Shown here: in pieces, positions 44,365-52,846 of the stretch
Layout of the letters: the number at the start of each line of letters is the position of its first letter
Position numbering within the stretch: the first letter of the stretch is position 1
Source: Sphaerotilus microaerophilus
GTDB taxonomy: Bacteria; Pseudomonadota; Gammaproteobacteria; Burkholderiales; Burkholderiaceae_C
Assembly (NCBI RefSeq): GCF_023734135.1
Contig: NZ_AP025730.1
Span: 4,650,001 to 4,714,000, forward strand
Length of the DNA stretch: 64,000 nt
Direction of reading: 5' to 3'
Made by a program: the position numbers and the translations under genes
The notes under the pieces: generated by a model
Databases searched by the model: none
What the model saw: only the letters and a program-made list of their open reading frames with translations
What the model was told of the DNA's origin: nothing

Positions 44365-45240
44365 GTGTCCGATCGCCTTGCCGTCCTACCCCAGTACCTG
44401 CTGCCCAAGCTGGCCCTCACCCGCTTGGCCGGTTCACTCGCACGAGCCCAGGCCGGCGGGTTGACCACCGCAGTGATCCGCTGGTTCGTCGGCCGCTATG
44501 GCGTGGACATGGCCGAGGCGGCCGAGCCGGACATCGCCCGCTACCTCAGCTTCAACGACTTCTTCACCCGCGCGCTCAAGCCCGGCGCCCGCCCGCTGGC
44601 GAAGGGACGGCTGATCTGCCCGGTGGACGGCGCGATCAGCCAGTTCGGCGCCATCGAACGCGACCAGATCTTCCAGGCCAAGGGCCACAGCTACTCGACC
44701 CGCGCCCTGGTGGGCGGCGACGCCGAGCTGGCGGCACGCTTCGAGAACGGCTCCTTCGCCACCCTCTACCTCAGCCCGCGCGACTACCACCGCATCCACA
44801 TGCCCTGCGACGGCCGGCTGCTGCGCATGATCCACGTGCCGGGCGAGCTCTTCTCGGTCAACCCGACCACGGCGCGCGGCGTGCCGGGGCTGTTCGCCCG
44901 CAATGAACGGGTGGTCTGCGTCTTCGAGGGCAAGGACGGCCCCTTCGTGGGCCCCTTTGTGATGGTGCTGGTGGGCGCCACCATCGTCGGCAGCATGGCC
45001 ACGGCCTGGCACGGCATCGTCAACCCGCCGCGCCCGGGCACGGTGCGCGACTGGGACTACCGCGGTGAGGCCGAGCCGATCGACCTGCGCCAGGGTGACG
45101 AGATGGGCCGCTTCCTGCTCGGCTCCACCGTGGTGATGCTCTTCCCGAAGACCCCGAAGGCGGGCAAGAAGGGCCTGCGCTTCAACCCGCAGTGGACACC
45201 GGGCGGCTCGATCCGCATGGGCGAGAAGATGGCGGACTGA
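44365..45240 (+). CDS. psd: phosphatidylserine decarboxylase
   Basis: 291-aa proenzyme making phosphatidylethanolamine at the inner membrane. It self-cleaves at LGST (FLLGSTVVMLF) to form the pyruvoyl cofactor; the Asp (CPVDGAIS) and His (YHRIHMPCDG) of the processing triad are present. GTG 44365 is the start, with GGAG eight bases upstream, and no in-frame ATG fits the conserved N-terminus. It is 106 bp after fbpC; no functional link is evident. Confidence 0.96.
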   Translation: MSDRLAVLPQYLLPKLALTRLAGSLARAQAGGLTTAVIRWFVGRYGVDMAEAAEPDIARYLSFNDFFTRALKPGARPLAKGRLICPVDGAISQFGAIERDQIFQAKGHSYSTRALVGGDAELAARFENGSFATLYLSPRDYHRIHMPCDGRLLRMIHVPGELFSVNPTTARGVPGLFARNERVVCVFEGKDGPFVGPFVMVLVGATIVGSMATAWHGIVNPPRPGTVRDWDYRGEAEPIDLRQGDEMGRFLLGSTVVMLFPKTPKAGKKGLRFNPQWTPGGSIRMGEKMAD

Positions 45241-45636
45241 CCTGCGGTACCGCCCCGCCGCCCCGCCGCCCCGACAACTGCGGGTGGACCCGCTCCCGCC
45301 GCTGCCGATTCGGCCTTACAGTCGCGCCTGTCCTGGCCGCTCCCGGCCGGGCACACCTCCGACCATGACCAGCATCGGCGTCCTCGGCTACCAACTCGTC
45401 TTCGGCGACCACCTCGCCCGCAGCGTGCGCGGCGTGCCCGGCGCGCCGCCCCAGGCCGGCCGCTGAACGCCGGGCGCCGCCTCGATGCGAGCCGGCCGCC
45501 CTGCCCCCTCTCCCTCGCTTCATTGACATCGCAACCCGGCGCTGCCCCCTGGCAGGCCGGGCGGGTGTGCTGGCCGCTCACATCGCTGCAGCCCGCGCAC
45601 CCCCAACGCGACCCACGCGGTCGCCAGGAGATCACC
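45241..45636. other. 396-bp gap between psd and hppD, no convincing gene
   Basis: It starts with a short CCGCCGCC period-8 run (about 45250-45273) and G/C hairpins. A small reading frame at 45365-45466 (33 aa, start [16 protein letters not shown]) has no supporting ribosome-binding site. GCCGGCCGC is repeated near 45456 and 45489. The hppD promoter presumably lies here. Confidence 0.5.
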
Positions 45637-46725
45637 ATGGCCGATCTGTTCGACAACCCCATGGGCCTGATGGGCTTCGAGTTCGTCGAGTTCGCCTCGC
45701 CCACCCCCAACGTGCTGGAGCCGCTGTTCGAGCAGCTCGGCTTCACCCTGGTGGCCAAGCACCGCTCGAAGGACGTGCTGCTCTACCGCCAGGGCGGCAT
45801 CAACTTCATCGTCAACCGCGAGCCCCGCAGCGTGGCCGGCTACTTTGCCGCCGAGCACGGGCCCAGTGCCTGCGGGCTGGCCTTCCGGGTGCGCGACTCG
45901 CACCACGCCTACTTCCGCGCGCTGGAGCTGGGCGCGCAGCCGGTGGACATCCCCGCCGGACCGATGGAGCTGAAGCTGCCGGCCATCAAGGGCATCGGCG
46001 GCGCGCCGCTGTACCTGATCGACCGCTTCGAGGACGGCGCCTCGATCTACGACATCGACTTCGAGTTCCTGCCCGAGTTTGCCGACCCAGCCAGCCGGCG
46101 CCCCAAGGGCCACGGTTTCCGGATGGTCGATCACCTGACGCACAACGTCTACCGCGGCCGCATGGCGTTCTGGGGTTCGTTCTACGAGCGCATCTTCGGC
46201 TTCCGCGAGATCCGCTACTTCAACATCCAGGGCGAGTACACCGGCCTGACCAGCCGGGCGATGACGGCGCCCGATGGCCTGATCCGCATCCCGCTGAACG
46301 AGGAGTCCGGCAAGGGCACCGGGCAGATCGAGGAGTTCCTGATGCAGTTCAACGGCGAAGGCATCCAGCACGTCGCGCTGCTCACCGACGACCTGCTGGC
46401 CAGCGTGGATGCGCTGCAGATGGCCGGCATCCCGCTGATGACCGCACCCAACGACGTGTACTACGAGATGCTGGCCGAGCGCCTGCCCGGCCACGGCGAG
46501 CCGGTCAGCGAGCTGCAGGCCCGCGGCATCCTGCTCGACGGCTCGACGGCGAACGGTGGAAAACGCCTGCTGCTGCAGATCTTCAGCCAGACGCTGCTCG
46601 GCCCGGTGTTCTTCGAGTTCATCCAGCGCAAGGCCGACGAGGGCTTCGGCGAAGGCAACTTCAAGGCGCTGTTCGAGAGCATGGAGCGCGACCAACTCCG
46701 CCGCGGCGTGATCTCGGGCGAATGA
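45637..46725 (+). CDS. hppD: 4-hydroxyphenylpyruvate dioxygenase
   Basis: 362-aa non-haem iron dioxygenase that forms homogentisate in tyrosine breakdown. The 2-His-1-Glu iron site is intact: His166 (VDHLTHNV), His245 (GIQHVALLT) and Glu327 (VFFEFIQRK). Two vicinal-oxygen-chelate halves are present. ATG 45637 has an AGGAG ribosome-binding site. Homogentisate 1,2-dioxygenase is not adjacent, so the pathway is split. Melanin-type pigments can form if homogentisate accumulates, but nothing here shows that. Confidence 0.97.
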   Translation: MADLFDNPMGLMGFEFVEFASPTPNVLEPLFEQLGFTLVAKHRSKDVLLYRQGGINFIVNREPRSVAGYFAAEHGPSACGLAFRVRDSHHAYFRALELGAQPVDIPAGPMELKLPAIKGIGGAPLYLIDRFEDGASIYDIDFEFLPEFADPASRRPKGHGFRMVDHLTHNVYRGRMAFWGSFYERIFGFREIRYFNIQGEYTGLTSRAMTAPDGLIRIPLNEESGKGTGQIEEFLMQFNGEGIQHVALLTDDLLASVDALQMAGIPLMTAPNDVYYEMLAERLPGHGEPVSELQARGILLDGSTANGGKRLLLQIFSQTLLGPVFFEFIQRKADEGFGEGNFKALFESMERDQLRRGVISGE

Positions 46726-46732
46726 GCAGTCG

Positions 46733-47611
46733 CTAGCCTGCTCGCCGCCCCGGCTGCCACAGCCCGGTGGCCAGGGCGGTGCCCGTCAGCACGATGGCGC
46801 CGCCCACCGCCATGCGCAGCGTGAAGGCCTCGTCCAGCAGCAGCGCACCCCAGACGGTGGCGAACAGCGGCACCAGGTAGGTCACCGTCACCGCCCGGGC
46901 CGGGCCCACACGGGCCAGCAGGCGGAAGTACAGCAGGTAGGCCAGTGCGGTGCAGCCCACGCCGAGCGCCAGCGCGGCGCCCCAGGCCAGCGGGCCGGGC
47001 AGCTGAGCCGGCCACAGCCACCAGGCGAAGGGTGCCAGCACCAGCGCCGACGCCACCTGCGAGCCGGTGGCGTTGACCAGGGCCGGCACGCCGGTGACGT
47101 GGCGCCGCGCGTAGTTGGCCGCAAAGCCGTAGCTCACCGCGGCGGCCAGGCTGGCCAGCAGCGCCCAGCCACTGCCGCCGGGCTTGAAATCGGCCTTGTC
47201 GGCGGCCAGCACCGCCACACCGGCCAGTCCCAGCAGCAGGCCGACCAGGCGCACGACGGTGAGCCGCTCGCGCAGCCAGAGCGCTGCCACGATGGCGGTG
47301 AAGATCGGCGTCGTCGCGTTCAGGATCGCCGCCAGCCCGGCGGTGATCGACAGCGTTGCCCAGGCGATCAGCACGAAGGGCAGCGCCGAGTTGGTCACGC
47401 CCATCACCGTCATCACCGCGGCCCGCGACGTCAGCTCGCGCCCCTGCCCCTTGTAGATCAGCAGCGGCAGCAGGCAGGCACTGGCGATCGCCACGCGCAG
47501 CCACATCAGCGGCGCGGCACCAAAGGCCGGTGCCGCGTAGCGCATGAACAGGAAGGAGCCGCCCCACAGCGCGGCCAGCAGCAGCAGGTCGGTCAGGTCA
47601 CGCGGCTTCAA
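46733..47611 (-). CDS. EamA/DMT-family transporter
   Basis: 292-aa inner-membrane protein with ten predicted helices in two EamA repeats (LLLLAALWGGSFLFMRYAAP at the start; ANYARRHVTGVPALVNATG beginning the second half). It starts at TTG 47611, overlapping the ogt stop codon as TTGA; no ATG is nearby. It is the third gene of ada-alkA/ogt/eamA, each coupled by a 4-bp overlap. DMT exporters move small metabolites or drugs; the substrate is unknown. Confidence 0.85.
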   Translation of the reverse strand: MKPRDLTDLLLLAALWGGSFLFMRYAAPAFGAAPLMWLRVAIASACLLPLLIYKGQGRELTSRAAVMTVMGVTNSALPFVLIAWATLSITAGLAAILNATTPIFTAIVAALWLRERLTVVRLVGLLLGLAGVAVLAADKADFKPGGSGWALLASLAAAVSYGFAANYARRHVTGVPALVNATGSQVASALVLAPFAWWLWPAQLPGPLAWGAALALGVGCTALAYLLYFRLLARVGPARAVTVTYLVPLFATVWGALLLDEAFTLRMAVGGAIVLTGTALATGLWQPGRRAG

Positions 47612-48138
47612 GCGGCCACCCCCGCAGTAGCGTCCGCCCACAGCGCCGGCTGTCCGGCCTCGAAGGCCAGCAGCGCGCGCTTGCGGTCCAGCCCGCCGGC
47701 GTAGCCGGTCAGCGCGCCGTTGCGCCCCACCAGGCGGTGGCAGGGGATGATCAGGCTGATCGGGTTGAGCCCGGTGGCCGCGCCCACGGCCCGGAACGCG
47801 GTGGGCCGGCCCACCGCCTGCGCCACCTCGCCGTAGCTGCGGGTACGGCCCTGGCCGACCCGGGCGATCTCGTGCCAGACGGCGAGCTGGAAGGGCGTGC
47901 CGCGCGGCGCCAGCGGCAGGTCGAAGCCGGTGCGGCGGCCGGCGAACCAGGCTTCCAGCTGCCGCGCCGTCTCGCACAGCAGCGGGTGGGCATCGTCGCG
48001 CCCCCAATCGGGCTCGGGCCCGTCGAAATGTTTCTGGCCATCGAACCAGGCGCCGATCACACCCTCGGCGTCCGCGGCCAGCACCATCGGGCCGAGCGGC
48101 GTGGCGCAGCGGGTCCAGACAGTCGTTGCAGCGGTCAT
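47608..48138 (-). CDS. ogt: methylated-DNA-protein cysteine methyltransferase
   Basis: 176-aa suicide repair protein that removes methyl groups from O6-methylguanine. Acceptor Cys133 is in the hallmark IIPCHRLVG; the helix-turn-helix (TRSYGEVAQAVGRP) and arginine finger region (FRAVGAATGLNP) are normal. ATG 48138 has a very strong ribosome-binding site (GAAGGAGG). Its start overlaps the ada-alkA stop (ATGA) and its stop overlaps the transporter start (TTGA). Confidence 0.95.
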   Translation of the reverse strand: MTAATTVWTRCATPLGPMVLAADAEGVIGAWFDGQKHFDGPEPDWGRDDAHPLLCETARQLEAWFAGRRTGFDLPLAPRGTPFQLAVWHEIARVGQGRTRSYGEVAQAVGRPTAFRAVGAATGLNPISLIIPCHRLVGRNGALTGYAGGLDRKRALLAFEAGQPALWADATAGVAA

Positions 48139-49664
48139 GTCACCTCCTTCCAGGCAATCCAGGGGGCAGCGCCTTCGGCCACCCGGCGCCACAGGTGCAG
48201 CGTGGCGTAGCCGCGCCAGGGCCGCCAGGCCTCGGCGAGCGCATCGGCGTGGCGGGCATCGCGGGCGTCCAGCGCCTTGATCAGCGCCACGTCGCCGCTG
48301 GGCCAGGCGTCGGGCCAGGCCAGCGCGCGCAGCGCAATGTACTGGGCCGTCCAGGGTCCGATGCCCGGCAGGGCCTTGAGACGTTCGATCGTCGCGCCCA
48401 CGTCCGCCGCCGGCCCCAGGTCCAGCTGGTCGTCGGCCACCGAGCGCGCCAGCGCCTGAAGGGCCACGACGCGCTGGCGCACGATGCCCAGGCGACCCAG
48501 TTCGTCCGCGGAGGCGTCCGCCACGCGGGCCGCGGACGGGAAGACATGCGTCAGCCCCGGCAAGTTCGGCCGAATTGCGTGCACCGGCTCGCCCAGCGCC
48601 GCCACCAGCCGGCCCGCCAGCGTGTGCGCCGCCCGCACCGTCACCTGCTGGCCCAGCACCGCGCGCACCGCCATCTCGAAGCCATCAAAGCAGCCCGGCA
48701 CACGCAGCCCGGGCGCATCGGCCGCCAGTGGGCCGAGCACCTGGGCCACCGCGGCGGGATCGGCACCCAGGTCGCACAGGCGCCGCACACCCGCCAGCAC
48801 CGCCGGCAGGGCGGGCAGCAGGCCGGTGCTGACCTGCACCCGCAGCGCGTCACCGCGGGGTGCCAGGCTCACCGCCAGCCCGCCGCGCAGCTCCCGCCCA
48901 GAGCCATCCCGCAACGCGAGCGTGCGCCGATAGAGGCCTGTACCCGCCTCGGCACCCGGCGCCTCGACCCCCATCTCGACTGTCTCCACGCCGGGCACGC
49001 AGCGTGCCGCCAGAAAGGCCAGCAGCCGCGGCCAGTCGAAGGGCGGACGAAAGGCCAGTTCCACCGACAGGACCTCCTCCGCCCCACCGGAGGCCACCTC
49101 ACGGCCGCGGCGCAGGTCACCCGGCGCCAGGCCATAGCGGGAGCGGAACAGCGCGTTCAGCCGCCGCAGGCTGCCGAAGCCCGCCGCCAGCGCCACCTCG
49201 GTGACCGGCAGCGCCGTGTCGGCCAACAGCCGCTTGGCCAGCAGCAGGCGCTGGGTCTGGGCGTAGGCCACCGGCGTGACGCCGAAGGCCTCACCGAAGA
49301 CGCGCCGCAGGTGCCGGTCGCTGATGCCCAGCCGACGTGCCAGCCCCTCCAGGCCGGCCTCGTCCAGTTCGCCCGCCTCGATGCGCTGCGCCGCCGCCCA
49401 GGCCAGGCGCGAAGGCATGTCGATCGGCGCCAGCCCCGGTGCCAGCTCGGGCCGGCAACGCAGGCAGGGCCGGAAGCCGCCCGCCTCCGCCGCCGCCGCG
49501 TGGCTGAAGAAGCGGCAGTTCACCTCCCGGGGCAGCCGCACCCTGCACACCGGCCGGCAGTAGATGCCGGTGGAGGTGACGCCCACGAACAGCCGGCCAT
49601 CGAAGCGGGCATCGTGACTGCACAGGGCGGCGTAGGGAGTGGAAGGCGGGTGCGGCTGGGACAC
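48135..49664 (-). CDS. Ada-AlkA fusion: methylphosphotriester sensor, AraC regulator and 3-methyladenine glycosylase
   Basis: 509 aa from GTG 49664. The N-terminal Ada zinc domain has Cys36, Cys40, Cys67 and Cys70 (GIYCRPVC, FRPCLRC), Cys36 being the expected methyl acceptor. Then comes an AraC helix-turn-helix pair (LARRLGISDRHLRRVFGEAF), then the AlkA N-domain and HhH-GPD glycosylase with LPGIGPWTAQYIALRA and catalytic Asp in PSGDVALIK. It probably senses alkylated DNA, activates its own operon and excises 3-methyladenine. Ogt is coupled to its 3' end. The fusion is known in other proteobacteria. Confidence 0.92.
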   Translation of the reverse strand: MSQPHPPSTPYAALCSHDARFDGRLFVGVTSTGIYCRPVCRVRLPREVNCRFFSHAAAAEAGGFRPCLRCRPELAPGLAPIDMPSRLAWAAAQRIEAGELDEAGLEGLARRLGISDRHLRRVFGEAFGVTPVAYAQTQRLLLAKRLLADTALPVTEVALAAGFGSLRRLNALFRSRYGLAPGDLRRGREVASGGAEEVLSVELAFRPPFDWPRLLAFLAARCVPGVETVEMGVEAPGAEAGTGLYRRTLALRDGSGRELRGGLAVSLAPRGDALRVQVSTGLLPALPAVLAGVRRLCDLGADPAAVAQVLGPLAADAPGLRVPGCFDGFEMAVRAVLGQQVTVRAAHTLAGRLVAALGEPVHAIRPNLPGLTHVFPSAARVADASADELGRLGIVRQRVVALQALARSVADDQLDLGPAADVGATIERLKALPGIGPWTAQYIALRALAWPDAWPSGDVALIKALDARDARHADALAEAWRPWRGYATLHLWRRVAEGAAPWIAWKEVT

Positions 49665-49761
49665 GGCAGCGATTGTGGCGACACCCGCACAGCCGCGCTC
49701 GCCGTTTCCGGACCCGATGTCAGGTGGCGCTGAAGCCGCAACGCAGGCGCGCAGACTGCCT

Positions 49762-49884
49762 ATGAAAAGGGTCACCAGGGCGCCCCAACGCGACGTGAAC
49801 GGCTGGAAGAAGGCCGGCCTGCCCTGGAACCACTGGGGCGAACACAGCAAGGGCTGCCTCGCGCCCGAAGACGAAAAACCGTGA
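49762..49884 (+). CDS. possible small basic protein, 40 aa
   Basis: A short frame from ATG 49762 starts MKRVTRAPQRDVNGWKKAG and continues with Trp and His (LPWNHWGEHSKG). Codon third positions are G/C-rich like real genes here, and the composition looks protein-like, but no good ribosome-binding site is seen. It lies in the gap between ada-alkA and rarD. The function is unknown and it may not be expressed. Confidence 0.25.
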   Translation: MKRVTRAPQRDVNGWKKAGLPWNHWGEHSKGCLAPEDEKP

Positions 49885-50441
49885 CCCCTGCGGACCGCCT
49901 CTGCACCGAAGCGGGGCCCGCCTGCGCTTTGCCTCAGGATGCAGCAACCAACCCCGCACCGAGGCGGGGCGCGGTGTTGGCAGGAGCATCCTAGGGTTTT
50001 CCACAACCTTATCCCCCTGAAATGTGGAACGCCGATGACAGCGTGGTTTTCCACCGTGCGAAGTCGCACGCCAGGGGTTTTGTGCAGTGCAAAAACAACG
50101 CATCCGGCGTTGACAACCACCCCTTTCACCCCAGGCCGCCCCATGGCAGGGGCACCTGCCTCATCCTGGGGCACTCCAAGGCGGGATCAACGCTGGCGCG
50201 GGCTGGCGAGCAGCGTCCCGCGGCTTTCCACAGGTTTGTGCACGGCGGATGTGGAGCCATTCGGCCCGAGGACGGCCTCACGCAGCCATCCACAACGGCA
50301 CAAAGTTATCCCCAGTGCTTGACAGGCAAGGCCGCTGCACAAGTCGGTGGACAAGTTCGTCAAGCAGGGGCCCTGCCGGCTTCCCGGTTACAGTGCGCAC
50401 CCGCCGACCTCGGCCGCCCATCAAATGGGCGCCCCTCCCCC
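49885..50441. other. non-coding region with a cluster of DnaA-box-like 9-mers
   Basis: Matches to the DnaA box TTATCCACA or its relaxed form TTWTNCACA: TTTTCCACA at 49997 (full relaxed match); TTTTCCACC at 50047, CTTTCCACA at 50224 and TTATCCCCA at 50306 (one mismatch each); TTATCCCCC at 50009 and CCATCCACA at 50286 (two mismatches); weaker reverse copies at 50024, 50250 and 50345. A hairpin CGTGCG-AAGT-CGCACG lies at 50055-50070. There is no perfect TTATCCACA and no dnaA, dnaN or rpmH nearby, so an origin is only a hypothesis. Confidence 0.4.
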
Positions 50442-51341
50442 GTGCAATCCGGCATCGCCTACGCCGCCCTGGCCTACTTCCTCTGGGGCCTGTTCCCGCT
50501 GTACTTCCGCCTGCTCGCGGCGGTGGACCCGCTGGAGGTGCTGGCGCACCGCTTCGTCTGGTCGGTGGGCTTCCTGCTCCTGCTGCTGGCCGGGCTGCGC
50601 CGCTGGGCCTGGCTGCGGCCGGCGGTCACCGCGCCGCGGGTGCTGGGGCTGTTCGCGCTGTCGGCGCTGCTGCTGTCGGTCAACTGGTTCGTCTACATCT
50701 GGGCGATCAACCACGGCCGGGTGCTGGAGGCCAGCCTGGGCTACTTCATCACGCCGCTGGCCAACGTGCTGACCGGCCGGCTCGTGCTGGGCGAGCGGCT
50801 GCGCCCGGCGCAGTGGGCCGCCGTCGCGCTGGCCGCCGCCGGCGTGCTGTGGATGACCTGGCAGCTGGGCAGCCTGCCCTGGGTGTCGCTGGTGCTGGCC
50901 GCCAGCTTCGCCAGCTACGGCCTGGTGCGCAAGACCGCCCCGCTGGGCGCGCTGGAGGGACTGACGCTGGAGACGCTGCTGCTCGGCCCGCTGGCGCTGG
51001 CCGGCCTGCTCTGGGCCGCCGGCCAGGGGCTGGCGGCCTTCCCGGGCGCCGACCTGGACCTGAAGGCCCTGCTGATCGCCTCCGGGCCGGTCACCGCCGT
51101 GCCGCTGCTGCTCTTCGCTGCGGGAGCGCGGCGCATCCCGCTGAGCGTGCTGGGCATGCTGCAGTACATCGGCCCGACGATCCAGTGGCTGCTGGCGGTG
51201 TGGCTGTTCCATGAGCCCTTCGCCGGTGCGCGGCTGCAGGGCTTCGCGCTGATCTGGTGCGCTTGCGCGGTGTTCAGCGCCGAGCTGTGGTGGCGCAGCC
51301 GGCAACCCGTGCCGGCCGCGGCGGCGGGCGGGCCGGCCTGA
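50442..51341 (+). CDS. rarD: RarD-type EamA transporter
   Basis: 299-aa inner-membrane protein with about ten helices and the RarD start pattern (GIAYAALAYFLWGLFPLYF, then LAHRFVWS). SVNWFVYIWAINHGRVLEAS and SLGYFITPLANVL are typical of RarD. It starts at GTG 50442; no closer ATG fits and no clear ribosome-binding site precedes it. RarD proteins are called chloramphenicol-sensitivity proteins, but the real substrate is unknown. Confidence 0.9.
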   Translation: MQSGIAYAALAYFLWGLFPLYFRLLAAVDPLEVLAHRFVWSVGFLLLLLAGLRRWAWLRPAVTAPRVLGLFALSALLLSVNWFVYIWAINHGRVLEASLGYFITPLANVLTGRLVLGERLRPAQWAAVALAAAGVLWMTWQLGSLPWVSLVLAASFASYGLVRKTAPLGALEGLTLETLLLGPLALAGLLWAAGQGLAAFPGADLDLKALLIASGPVTAVPLLLFAAGARRIPLSVLGMLQYIGPTIQWLLAVWLFHEPFAGARLQGFALIWCACAVFSAELWWRSRQPVPAAAAGGPA

Positions 51342-51423
51342 GCGCTGCAGCCGTTCGATGGCGCTGGCACCCGCCGGACACACTTCGCTGCACTGCAACA
51401 CACGACTGGCTTAAGCTCTGGGC

Positions 51424-52809
51424 ATGTCTGCCCTGCCCCGCCGCGCCGCGCGTGCCCCCCGCGCCGCCATCCACCAGCTGAGATCCACCCTGCTGTCGGT
51501 GCGCGACCTGCTCGTCACCGGCGGGCCGGTGCTGTTGCTGGCGCTGGCCGCCATCGTGGCCGCCTACTGGCTGCTCGACCCCACCCCGCCGCGACGCATG
51601 CTGCTGGCCACCGGCCCCGAGCAGGGCGCCTACGCCGAGTTCGGCAAGCGCTACCGCGACACGCTGAAGAAGGACGGCATCGAGGTGCAGCTGCTGCCCA
51701 GCCGCGGCTCGCTGGAGAACCTGCGCCTGCTGCGCGAGGGCAAGGTGGACGCGGCCTTCGTGCAAGGTGGTGCCGAGGCCCTGCGCGGGCTGGACGAGGA
51801 AGAGGCGCCGGAGGGCCTGCTCAGCCTGGGCAGCCTGTTCCGCGAACCGGTGTGGGTGTTCTACCGCGAGGCCGCCGCGCAGGCGGCGCTGGGCCGCACC
51901 ACGCTGGACAGCCTCTCGCAGCTGGCCGACTGGCGCTTGAACATCGGGCACGAGGGCAGCGGCGTCACCAACCTGATGCGCCGCCTGCTCGAAGCCAACG
52001 GCCTGGACACGCGCCGCATGCAGCTCGGCCGGCTGGAGCCGACACCCGCGGTGGTGGCGCTGCTGGAAGGCAGCATCGACGCGATGGCGCTGGTGTCGGC
52101 GCCCGAATCCCCGCTGGTGCGCATGCTGCTGATCACCCCCGGCATCCGCCTGCTCGACTTCGCCCAGGCCGAGGCCTACGCCCGCCGCGTGCCGCAGGTG
52201 CAGCCGATCAGCCTGCCGCGCGGCGTGGTCGACCTGGCGCAGGACCTGCCAGCGCAGGACGTGCGCCTGGTCGCACCCACCGCGACACTGGTCGTGCGCG
52301 AAGCCACCCACCCGGCGCTGCAGCAGCTGCTGGTGCAGGCCGCGCGGCGCATCCACAGCGAGGCCAACTGGTTCCAGCACAAGAACGAGTTCCCGCAGAT
52401 GGGCGCGAGCGACTACGCCCTGGCGCCCGAGGCGCAGCGCTTCTACGAGTCGGGCGCGCCGCTGCTGCAGCGCTACCTGCCCTTCTGGGTGGCCAACCTG
52501 GTGGACCGGATGTGGGTGGTGCTGGTGTCGATCGCCGCGCTGCTGATCCCGCTGTCACGCATCGTGCCGCCGCTGTACACCTTCCGCATCCGCTCGCGCA
52601 TCTTCCGCTGGTACGGCAGCCTGCGCGACATCGAGGAGCGCGCTGGCGCCCCCAACCGCAGCGCAGACGACACCGCCCAGCTGCTGGCGGAGCTGAATGA
52701 CCTGGACGCCCGCGTCGAGCGCCTGCCGGTGCCGCTGTCGCACGCCGAGGAGCTCTACGCGCTGCGCGGCCACATCCGGCTGGTGCAGCGGCGCCTCGGC
52801 GGCAGCTGA
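51424..52809 (+). CDS. membrane-anchored TAXI-type solute-binding protein
   Basis: 461 aa. An N-terminal membrane helix (GGPVLLLALAAIVAAYWLL) is followed by a TAXI/NMT1-like binding domain (about 60-350; LLATGPEQGAYAEFGKRYRD, then GKVDAAFVQGG), a second helix (VDRMWVVLVSIAALLIPLS) and a cytoplasmic coiled tail with RSRIFRWYGSLRDIEER. Ordinary TAXI receptors are soluble and work with TRAP permeases; here there are membrane segments at both ends of the domain and no TRAP genes nearby. A sensory or structural role is possible. The ligand is unknown. Confidence 0.85.
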   Translation: MSALPRRAARAPRAAIHQLRSTLLSVRDLLVTGGPVLLLALAAIVAAYWLLDPTPPRRMLLATGPEQGAYAEFGKRYRDTLKKDGIEVQLLPSRGSLENLRLLREGKVDAAFVQGGAEALRGLDEEEAPEGLLSLGSLFREPVWVFYREAAAQAALGRTTLDSLSQLADWRLNIGHEGSGVTNLMRRLLEANGLDTRRMQLGRLEPTPAVVALLEGSIDAMALVSAPESPLVRMLLITPGIRLLDFAQAEAYARRVPQVQPISLPRGVVDLAQDLPAQDVRLVAPTATLVVREATHPALQQLLVQAARRIHSEANWFQHKNEFPQMGASDYALAPEAQRFYESGAPLLQRYLPFWVANLVDRMWVVLVSIAALLIPLSRIVPPLYTFRIRSRIFRWYGSLRDIEERAGAPNRSADDTAQLLAELNDLDARVERLPVPLSHAEELYALRGHIRLVQRRLGGS

Positions 52810-52846
52810 AGGCGGGCCCTGATTCCATCAGGGCGGCGCCACCCGC

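Noticed and set aside
45250..45273. CCGCCGCC period-8 run as a tandem repeat locus
   Set aside because: Only about three imperfect copies in GC-rich sequence; not distinguishable from composition.
45365..45466. 33-aa frame starting [16 protein letters not shown] between psd and hppD
   Set aside because: It faintly recalls the start of photolyase-related proteins, but is too short, has no ribosome-binding site and no continuation in other frames.
49720..50103. Minus-strand frame of 127 codons in the ada-alkA/rarD gap
   Set aside because: Arg/Pro-rich, no domain or ribosome-binding site, and it covers the DnaA-box-like repeats and runs against the small plus-strand frame.
49997..50352. Calling the DnaA-box cluster the chromosomal origin oriC
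   Set aside because: No perfect TTATCCACA, no obvious AT-rich unwinding element, and none of the usual oriC neighbours (dnaA, dnaN, rpmH, gyrB) are in the window.
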